Part shown: positions 6,551 through 11,892 of the stretch, in pieces
Layout: every line of letters begins with the position of its first letter
How positions within the stretch are numbered: the stretch's first letter is position 1
NCBI GenBank assembly: GCA_945836355.1
Contig: CAMALD010000015.1
Location: 1-11,892 of the forward strand
Reading direction: 5' to 3'
Length of the DNA stretch: 11,892 nucleotides
From: an uncultured Lachnospiraceae bacterium
GTDB taxonomy: Bacteria; Bacillota; Clostridia; Lachnospirales; Lachnospiraceae
Notes under the pieces: generated by a model
What the model saw: only the letters and a program-made list of their open reading frames with translations
Databases searched by the model: none
Told to the model about the DNA's origin: nothing
Made by a program: the position numbers and the translations under genes

Positions 6551-8401
6551 TCACGACCGGTACGGACGTAAGTATTTCGTCTCAAACAAAGCCACCGGCA
6601 AAGGCTTCGAAAAATAGAAGCCCTGAAACATCTCTCCACCCATCTGCGTAATCATTTCTACCTGGTCCAGGGTCTCTACGCCCTCGGTGATGACCGTCAT
6701 GCCGATATGCTTCGACAGCAGAATGACCGCCGCAAGAATATCCCGGCTGCGTTCCGCATTCTCGGTTTCCTTCAGGAAACCTCTGTCAATCTTCACGACA
6801 TCGGCGCAGACATCCTTTAACATATTGAGTGAGGAATAGCCACTGCCGAAATCATCAATTTCAATGATAAAACCATCGTCATGCAGCATCTGAAGCTGTT
6901 CAATACTGCCCGCCGCATCGGTTGCAAGTACGGTCTCAGTCAGCTCCAGACGAAGACTCTCCGGTGAAATATCATACTCCTTAACCAGCCCGGTAATCGT
7001 TTCATAAACATCAATGTAATAGAAATCCTTTGGCGAAATGTTTACGGAAATATAAAAATCGGTTCTCCCTATCTTTTTCCATTCACAGAGCTGTTTAGCC
7101 GCCAGCTCCCACACACACATGTCAAGCCGGTAAATCAGACCCACCGCCTCAAAATACTCAATGAAGCTGCCCGGCATGAGCAGTCCCTTCTCCGGGTGCA
7201 TCCAGCGCACAAGCGCTTCCGCACCATATGCCTTGCCATCCTTGTCCGTCTGCGGCTGCAGATAGATACAGAACTGCTCCTCCGCAAGAGCCTGCTCAAA
7301 ATTGCTGATAATCTGTCTCTTGTTTAATTCCTTTTCCAGCAGCTCGGCGTCGTAATATGCGACCACCCTCTGATAATCTCCCTTAATCTCCTGAATCGCA
7401 ATATTCGCTTTATCGCAAATGGTGCTTGGAGCCTCCGACACGTATGTGATATCATACACTCCCAGATACATTTGCATCTGAAATTTACTGCTGGTGTATG
7501 CTGTCGTCAGCCTGCGGACGGGCTCATAAAAAAGCTCCTCGCTAAAGCTTGCCTTCGGCATGCACAGAGCAAACCTGTCGCCGCCAAGTCGTCCGAAGAC
7601 ACTGTTTTCTGTAAGTTTTTCTTTCACGAATGCCACAATTTGTAAAAGAATCTTATCCCCCGTTGCTTCGCCGTACAGTTCATTGACCAGCTTAAAATCC
7701 TTGATGTCGGAACACACCATGCAGTATGCGGTATCCGGATTTTCCTTCAGCGTTCTCGCTACTTCCTCATAGAAGCGTTCCCTGTTGTACACACCGGTCA
7801 GCGGATCATAGTTTGCCCTATAATCCAGCTCCCTGTTCTTCGCCTCCAGCGATGAGGTATGATTGCGCATCTCTCTCAAAAAATTGCCCGAATATACCAT
7901 CAGACTTATCGCACAGAAGGACAGATTGACCGAAAAAATGGCACACACTGTCTCCTTTGAAACAGCAGCCTGCTTATTGTATTCCCCTGAAAACAGCACA
8001 GATAATACGCCAAGAGCCGTGACGACCACGGAAATAGTAATCGCGTGCCGATGCTCATACCCGGTAATCTTATTGATATATGTAAAATAAAAGGAAATGA
8101 AAATGGTCATCGCGCCGTACATCGAAAAGCCGTAGCCCCATCCAAGTACGAGATTGCACATGCACGGTACCACGATAAGCTCCGATGCGAACAGAAACAT
8201 CCAGATTTCTATCCCCTTCTCTTTTTTTATATTTATGCACCCAATCAGACTGATTGTAATGCCAACCGCATTGCAGACTGCCATCCAGATAATCCCAAGA
8301 TATAGAAAGAATCCCAAAAGTACCGTCTGCATCAAAATACAGCAGATACCCACATGCCTGCATTCTGTCATACTATCATAATTTTCTTTACGTTTCCACA
8401 T
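6551..8401 (-). CDS. Membrane GGDEF-EAL protein, likely c-di-GMP phosphodiesterase, 616 aa
   Basis: About six membrane helices fill residues 18-175, a possible sensory domain of unknown ligand. A short linker leads to a GGDEF domain (about 195-345), whose signature is GGDRF (273-277) and whose FKLVNELYGEATGD lacks the usual Asp and His, so cyclase activity is unlikely. The EAL domain (about 365-605) keeps the expected metal and catalytic residues: Glu395 in EALVRW, Asn454, Glu486 in LELTE, Asp516 and Asp517 in DDFGSGYSS, Lys537, Glu573 and Gln593. It should therefore hydrolyse cyclic-di-GMP at the inner membrane, with the GGDEF domain perhaps binding GTP to regulate it. The chosen ATG has AGGGG 8 nt upstream; an upstream start (8524) would place coding sequence over the promoter. 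It is the first gene of the operon. Confidence 0.92.
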   Translation of the reverse strand: MWKRKENYDSMTECRHVGICCILMQTVLLGFFLYLGIIWMAVCNAVGITISLIGCINIKKEKGIEIWMFLFASELIVVPCMCNLVLGWGYGFSMYGAMTIFISFYFTYINKITGYEHRHAITISVVVTALGVLSVLFSGEYNKQAAVSKETVCAIFSVNLSFCAISLMVYSGNFLREMRNHTSSLEAKNRELDYRANYDPLTGVYNRERFYEEVARTLKENPDTAYCMVCSDIKDFKLVNELYGEATGDKILLQIVAFVKEKLTENSVFGRLGGDRFALCMPKASFSEELFYEPVRRLTTAYTSSKFQMQMYLGVYDITYVSEAPSTICDKANIAIQEIKGDYQRVVAYYDAELLEKELNKRQIISNFEQALAEEQFCIYLQPQTDKDGKAYGAEALVRWMHPEKGLLMPGSFIEYFEAVGLIYRLDMCVWELAAKQLCEWKKIGRTDFYISVNISPKDFYYIDVYETITGLVKEYDISPESLRLELTETVLATDAAGSIEQLQMLHDDGFIIEIDDFGSGYSSLNMLKDVCADVVKIDRGFLKETENAERSRDILAAVILLSKHIGMTVITEGVETLDQVEMITQMGGEMFQGFYFSKPLPVALFETKYLRPYRS

Positions 8402-8443
8402 ATTCTGCACCCCTGCCACATACAAATGTTGTGAACCCACTAA

Positions 8444-8463
8444 TACATAATGTAGTGTAACAT
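8444..8463. promoter_or_regulatory. Candidate operator at the operon start
   Basis: TACATAATGTA (8444-8454) is a perfect palindrome around one A. ATGTAGTGTAACAT (8450-8463) is ATGT-N6-ACAT and overlaps the -10 box. Both would let a dimeric regulator cover the transcription start. The half-site ATGT/ACAT resembles PadR-type half-sites, but the spacing is not the classic 8 bp and no regulator can be assigned. Confidence 0.3.
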
Positions 8464-8482
8464 ATTTTGTGAGCTTTTTCAA
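8454..8482 (-). promoter_or_regulatory. Strong sigma-A-like promoter of the five-gene operon
   Basis: On the minus strand TTGAAA (8482-8477) and TACACT (8459-8454) are 17 bp apart, and TG sits one base before the -10 as an extended element. The predicted start lies about 45 nt before the ATG at 8401. This supports that start over the longer reading frame from 8524. Confidence 0.75.
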
Positions 8483-8533
8483 CTGGTTCCTGACTTCCTT
8501 GAGTTTCCGTATCTTTTTCACCAATTTGCTTTA

Positions 8534-8556
8534 GCTGTGAGCCGGAGGCTCGCAGC
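8534..8556 (+). other. Stable hairpin in the divergent intergenic region
   Basis: GCTGTGAGCC and GGCTCGCAGC form a 10-bp stem around GGA. The one non-Watson-Crick pair is T-G on the plus strand but C-A on the minus strand, so a plus-strand RNA folds better. No T tract follows, so it is not an obvious terminator. It lies upstream of the predicted promoter of the CPCC gene. A weaker hairpin follows at 8561-8590 (TGGAA paired with TTCCA). Confidence 0.5.
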
Positions 8557-8596
8557 AGAGTGGAACGCGGGCACAAAATGCGAAATTCCAAGCCTC

Positions 8597-8625
8597 TTGC
8601 GCTATACAAAAGCACATGTTACAAT
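8597..8625 (+). promoter_or_regulatory. Probable promoter of the CPCC-family gene
   Basis: TTGCGC (8597-8602) and TACAAT (8620-8625) are 17 bp apart, with an extended TG one base before the -10. A TATAAT at 8647-8652 has no matching -35. The leader would include a small hairpin, GCAGA-TTA-TCTGC (8655-8667), just before the ribosome binding site. Confidence 0.6.
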
Positions 8626-8682
8626 TATGCTTATAAAACCCTATTTTATAATGCGCAGATTATCTGCCGGAAAGGAAACAAA

Positions 8683-8943
8683 ATGAGATATCCCTGCCCT
8701 TGCTGTGGCTATTTTACCTATCTGGTCCCTCCCGAGGAGGATTGTGGCTTTATCTGCCCGGTATGCTTTTGGGAAAACGACCCGTTTATCCGTTCCGACG
8801 CCGAACCAAGCGACTCCAATCATCATATTTCCCTCGAACAGGCGCGGGCAAATTTTCAGGAATTCCGCGCATGTGAATACTCCATGCTCGCCCATGTCCG
8901 CGACCCGGAGCCGTACGAGCAAAATATCTCTGAAGATTTTTGA
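8683..8943 (+). CDS. CPCC-family cysteine-rich zinc-ribbon-like protein, 86 aa
   Basis: The protein starts MRYPCPCCGY and continues with CGFICPVCFWENDP, matching the Cys-rich CPCC family of small Firmicutes proteins. Cys5, Cys7 or Cys8, Cys25 and Cys28 are likely zinc ligands. The remaining two thirds is polar and helical (SLEQARANFQEF at 50-61). ATG 8683 is preceded by AAAGGA with a 7-nt spacer; a longer frame from 8560 would carry 41 unrelated residues and overlap the promoter, so it is rejected. There is no signal peptide or membrane segment. It is divergent from the GGDEF-EAL operon and appears to be transcribed alone. The biochemical role of the family is not established. Confidence 0.87.
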   Translation: MRYPCPCCGYFTYLVPPEEDCGFICPVCFWENDPFIRSDAEPSDSNHHISLEQARANFQEFRACEYSMLAHVRDPEPYEQNISEDF

Positions 8944-8968
8944 ACAAAGAATTTCGCTGTAAAAGCGT

Positions 8969-9001
8969 GCGCATTCCTCGAAAGGTTCGCATAGGAAACG
9001 C
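8969..9001 (+). other. Imperfect hairpin in the 3' region of the CPCC transcript
   Basis: TTCCTCGAA (8974-8982) pairs with TTCG (8986-8989) and AGGAA (8993-8997) across a CAT bulge, with GCG and CGC closing the outside. It lies between the stop codon and the terminator, so the mRNA would carry a structured 3' untranslated region. Confidence 0.45.
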
Positions 9002-9028
9002 AGTAACGCAGTGTCTTATAATGTAATA

Positions 9029-9071
9029 AAACGTGCTGCCCTTCGACGAAGAACAGCACGTTTATTTTTTG
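9029..9071 (+). terminator. Rho-independent terminator, partly bidirectional
   Basis: AAACGTGCTG (9029-9038) and CAGCACGTTT (9054-9063) form a 10-bp stem, with CTTC and GAAG adding a second short stem inside. On the plus strand TTTATTTTTT follows, a good end for the CPCC gene. On the minus strand the stem is followed by TTTTATTA, so it may also end the permease operon whose last stop is at 9125. Confidence 0.88.
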
Positions 9072-9124
9072 TAATTGGATTGGACGCGCATCCTGATAAT
9101 GCATCGGTTGCAATACCGGATGGA

Positions 9125-10459
9125 TTACCCTCTCTTTGCGCAGATAATATTCCAGACCTTTTTCGGTGTCAGCTTCTGACCGTTATACAGAATCAGTCCC
9201 TCATACATTCTTCCCGACAAAAGGATGCAGAGAATGGTAAAGGCTGCAAGGATTACCAGGGAGATCACGCCCTGCGTGATTCCCACGGCACCGGTCAATA
9301 AATCCACCGGAACACCGAACGGAATCGTAAACGGGATAAAACGGGTTGCCATTATCAGTCCGTCTTTTTCCAGCAATACGCCGAAATAGCATGCAAAAAA
9401 GCTGATGATGATCGGGAACTGGAAAATTGCCTGTACCTGTGCGGTATCCTCCGGCTTTGACACCATACTGCCCGCCATTCCCGCAAGTACACAGTAAAAC
9501 AAAAATCCAAGCACCAGAATCAGGATTGCCAATATAACTGCCACCGGCGAGAATGCAGTTTCACTGAAGGTTTCACGCAGGAAAGCAAGCATATCGAAAA
9601 TTTTGTTTGTATATCCGGGATACATCGACTTTGCCACAGCATTTCCTGCCACGAGCCCTGCCACCGCGCATGCAATCCAGAAGAAAAACTGCAGAATTGC
9701 CGCCGATGCAACCGCCAGCACCTTTCCGGTAATCATCGCGTACGGCTTGATCGAAGTCAGCAGGGTTTCGGTCAGCTTGGAGGTTTTCTCGACAGAAACC
9801 TCACGACTGACATCCTGCCCGTAGAAAATCAACATCATATACAGTATCAGACCAAACACCATAGGTGCAAGCATCTTCACCAGAACCATGCCGAAGCTGT
9901 GATCCTCGCCAATTTTTCCGTCATCGGTAGTAATCGGCACCATCAAAACCATACTCTGCTCCGTACTTAAGCCTGCCACCTCCATGCGTGCATATTCAAA
10001 GCACTCTGACATGGCGCTTAACAGTTCTTCCGCATCGTCCTCGTTTGCCGATGAATTCTCCGGCAGTGTGCCTTCCATATAGAATGTGCCATCCTCAAAC
10101 CGCACTTCAACTACCACATAGGAGGGATTTTCCCCCATCATCTGTGCATCCGCAATCGCCTGGGCACAATTTGCCGCAGCTTTGAAATCCACCTGATAAA
10201 ACGCTTCCTTTTGAAGAGCTTTCAGATAAGCAGCATAATCCACTCCATATTCATCCACCACATAGGCGGTATTAATTTTTGAAGGCTCCACCGTGACATC
10301 CTCATCCGGCTTTCCCGTCAGTACCATGACAAGCATGATAGCTGCAACCAGAAGCACTGCAACCACACCCGTCACCACGCCGAAGCTCTTCTTTTTTGTC
10401 ATTTGGCGGAAGGTAAATGCAAACACATCCTTCCATCCACGAAATCGACTATCTTTCAC
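9125..10459 (-). CDS. ABC-2/NatB-type transporter permease, 444 aa
   Basis: This is the second membrane subunit of an ABC exporter. It has one helix at about 26-48, a long extracytoplasmic domain (about 50-190), then five or so helices to about 418. The segment SREVSVEKTSKLTETLLTS followed by IKPYAMITGKVLA (about 218-249) is the cytoplasmic coupling motif of NatB-like ABC2_membrane_3 permeases. I chose GTG 10459 because GGAGGA sits 5 nt before it. The ATG at 10495 has no good ribosome binding site and adds 12 residues. The chosen start also aligns with its paralogue, both beginning a few residues before a GW-K/R-DVF motif. It lies 67 nt after the first permease. The cargo is unknown; NatB relatives export sodium, others peptides or drugs. 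Confidence 0.88.
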   Translation of the reverse strand: MKDSRFRGWKDVFAFTFRQMTKKKSFGVVTGVVAVLLVAAIMLVMVLTGKPDEDVTVEPSKINTAYVVDEYGVDYAAYLKALQKEAFYQVDFKAAANCAQAIADAQMMGENPSYVVVEVRFEDGTFYMEGTLPENSSANEDDAEELLSAMSECFEYARMEVAGLSTEQSMVLMVPITTDDGKIGEDHSFGMVLVKMLAPMVFGLILYMMLIFYGQDVSREVSVEKTSKLTETLLTSIKPYAMITGKVLAVASAAILQFFFWIACAVAGLVAGNAVAKSMYPGYTNKIFDMLAFLRETFSETAFSPVAVILAILILVLGFLFYCVLAGMAGSMVSKPEDTAQVQAIFQFPIIISFFACYFGVLLEKDGLIMATRFIPFTIPFGVPVDLLTGAVGITQGVISLVILAAFTILCILLSGRMYEGLILYNGQKLTPKKVWNIICAKRG

Positions 10460-10526
10460 TCTGTTCCTCCGTTCCGGAATACCAGTTCCTTCCATTATTG
10501 TTCTATGATTCCTTTCAGCGCAAAAT

Positions 10527-11852
10527 TTATCTTCGGCTCATCATAAAAAGCTGCTTCAAGCCGATGCGGTTGCCATTGTAGACAATCAGCGCCTCATACA
10601 CTCTCGCCACAAACAGGAAAAGCAGTGCAATTAGCACGAGCAGAAGCGCGAAGGAACCCAGAATCATCCCCACACCCGCTTTGCCGATCAGAATGGCACC
10701 CGGCATTAAAAACGGGGATGATAACGGGAACAGCATCGCGAATATTGCAAAAGCATTGTCGCCCGTACCAAGCAGTGAGCTCGCTGCACCGATGCCGATA
10801 TACACGCCCACAAGGCTTGAAAGTGTAAACAGGAGAAGCCCCTCACCGGCTTCCTCCATACGGCTTACGGTCGCACCCGCAAGGCCTGCCAGCGTCGCAT
10901 AAAAAATCATTCCAAGCGCAACAAAGAGTAATCCGAGCACAATATTGACCGGATTAAGCTTCGAAAGCACCTCCGGGGAAATCAGCTTTGCCAGCACGTT
11001 CTCCCCGCTGCTCTGCCCGCTGATTTTATTGGATACCGCAAACACCGCAATCAATCCGACAATCTCGGTCATGACTGCGCAAAGCATTGCCAGCACCTTG
11101 CCCACAATGATGGCAAGCGGCTTCACCGAGGTCAGCAGGTATTCTACCACCTTCGAGGACTTCTCGACAATGATAGCGTTTGCGACCTGTGAACCAACCA
11201 TCATACAGATCATCATCCCGATAAACAAAAGCGCATATAAAAACCAGTATTCAAAATCAGAAATTGAGGTATCTTCCTCAAGCTCGACATTTCCCTGCAA
11301 ATCGGCATGTGCAATATTTACCACAACCTCCGCAGCGAGAATCTCCTGCTGCTCCTTTGTCACTCCGATCGCCTGATATCTCGCCTCCTCAAACGCCTCA
11401 TACAGCACCGCTTCAAAAGCATTCACCTCTGTGGCAGACATCTCTCCGTTGCCGGAGTACTCCAGAAACATGGAAACCGGACCCTCCGATGCAGTAATAA
11501 ACAGCATCACGGCATTGCTCTCCTGCTCATCAATCGAGGCGCTGAGCTGCTCATAAGCTTCCGAGTCCCGCGCGGCATCGCTTTTTACCACCGATGTGCT
11601 CCAGCCTTCTGCCGAAAGCTTTGCCCCGGCATCCTCCGGAATAAAAAAGCCGGTCTCGTCATACACATACAATTTTTCAATCGTGTAATTCTCGTTTTCC
11701 TTTTCCCCGCTCATAATCATATTCATAACCGGCGAAGCAACCAAGGCAAGAATCACCATTATCACGAAGGACCCGATAAATGCCTTGCTCTTCAGCGTCT
11801 GCGTCAGAGTAAAGCAAAACACATCCCTCCAGCCCGCCCTTCTACACCTCAT
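10527..11852 (-). CDS. ABC-2/NatB-type transporter permease, paralogue, 441 aa
   Basis: The layout matches the following gene: GWRDVFCF near the N-terminus, a helix at about 24-46, an extracytoplasmic domain (about 50-198), the coupling segment IIVEKSSKVVEYLLTS then VKPLAIIVGKVLA (about 227-254), and a run of helices to about 418. Both end in a similar tail, RVYEALIVYNGNRIG here and RMYEGLILYNGQKLT in its partner. They are clearly homologous but far from identical, so an old duplication giving a heterodimeric channel is likely. ATG 11852 is chosen over the longer TTG frame because it matches the partner's start. A G-rich tract including seven G (11863-11857) lies just upstream and may serve as the ribosome binding site. 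The ATP-binding gene should lie to the right. Confidence 0.88.
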   Translation of the reverse strand: MRCRRAGWRDVFCFTLTQTLKSKAFIGSFVIMVILALVASPVMNMIMSGEKENENYTIEKLYVYDETGFFIPEDAGAKLSAEGWSTSVVKSDAARDSEAYEQLSASIDEQESNAVMLFITASEGPVSMFLEYSGNGEMSATEVNAFEAVLYEAFEEARYQAIGVTKEQQEILAAEVVVNIAHADLQGNVELEEDTSISDFEYWFLYALLFIGMMICMMVGSQVANAIIVEKSSKVVEYLLTSVKPLAIIVGKVLAMLCAVMTEIVGLIAVFAVSNKISGQSSGENVLAKLISPEVLSKLNPVNIVLGLLFVALGMIFYATLAGLAGATVSRMEEAGEGLLLFTLSSLVGVYIGIGAASSLLGTGDNAFAIFAMLFPLSSPFLMPGAILIGKAGVGMILGSFALLLVLIALLFLFVARVYEALIVYNGNRIGLKQLFMMSRR

Positions 11853-11892
11853 GTCTCCCCCCCACCTCTCCCCCAAACCTCTCAGCCACTCC
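11842..11892 (-). CDS. Possible 3' end of the ABC ATPase gene (partial)
   Basis: From the right edge one minus-strand frame reads VAERFGGEVGGRHEV and stops at TAG (11844-11842), overlapping the start of the permease by 11 nt. NatA/NatB operons usually place the ATPase gene directly before the permeases, with short overlaps, so this is the expected position. Sixteen codons carry no ATPase motif, and another frame stops at 11884-11882, so the assignment is weak. Confidence 0.3.
   Translation of the reverse strand, partial: GVAERFGGEVGGRHEV

Noticed and set aside
8402..8524. N-terminal 41-residue extension of the GGDEF-EAL protein
   Set aside because: It would overlap the strong predicted promoter at 8454-8482 and lacks a ribosome binding site; ATG 8401 fits better.
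8560..8682. N-terminal 41-residue extension of the CPCC protein
   Set aside because: It covers the predicted promoter and has no family match; a good ribosome binding site precedes 8683.
8580..8957. 9-bp inverted repeat (GCGAAATTC and GAATTTCGC) flanking the CPCC gene, as in a mobile cassette
   Set aside because: It is short enough to be chance, with no target duplication or transposase; the gene has an ordinary promoter and terminator.
9081..9124. Imperfect hairpin (CATC-GGT paired with ACC-GATG) before the permease stop
   Set aside because: Weak stem with a bulge and no T tract; the terminator at 9029-9071 explains the transcript ends better.

Overview
The window looks like a chromosomal segment from a low-to-mid GC Gram-positive gut-type Clostridium, most like Lachnospiraceae. 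This is inferred from AGGAGG-type ribosome binding sites, sigma-A-like promoters, T-tract terminators, a PadR gene paired with a HAAS/DUF4097 protein, a Firmicutes-type topoisomerase III and a CPCC zinc-ribbon protein. There are no tRNA or rRNA genes, CRISPR arrays, insertion sequences or phage genes. Almost everything lies on the minus strand; two small genes (121-366 and 8683-8943) are on the plus strand.

Layout, left to right. (1) 1-120 is non-coding: a perfect 15-bp-arm palindrome (16-48) and a minus-strand terminator (50-88). (2) 121-366 is a small plus-strand gene of unknown function. Its stop codon overlaps, tail to tail, the stop of the next gene. (3) 363-2355 is a two-gene minus-strand unit: a PadR regulator and a large protein fusing a HAAS (DUF1700) domain to a DUF4097 beta-solenoid with a strictly periodic 19-residue repeat. 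(4) 2445-8482 is a probable five-gene minus-strand operon with a good promoter (8454-8482) and a strong terminator (2445-2479). In transcription order it encodes a membrane GGDEF-EAL protein, topoisomerase III, a GlmU-like left-handed beta-helix acyltransferase, an 85-residue orphan, and a response regulator with two receiver domains and no output domain. (5) 8597-9071 is a plus-strand CPCC-family gene with its own promoter, a structured 3' region and a terminator. (6) 9125-11892 holds two homologous ABC-2/NatB-type permeases. The ATPase gene is expected just beyond the right edge, and its last codons may be inside the window.

Working together: the GGDEF-EAL protein has a degenerate cyclase motif but a complete set of phosphodiesterase residues, so it probably lowers cyclic-di-GMP. 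The response regulator in the same operon could pass on a phosphorelay signal, but the sequence shows no direct link to the topoisomerase or acyltransferase. The two permeases probably form a heterodimeric exporter. PadR probably represses its own unit. I see no clear new defence or mobile system. The most unusual items are the exact 19-residue solenoid fused to HAAS without membrane helices, the tail-to-tail gene pair whose terminator lies beyond the opposing gene, and the palindrome at the left end with a partial echo near 9000.
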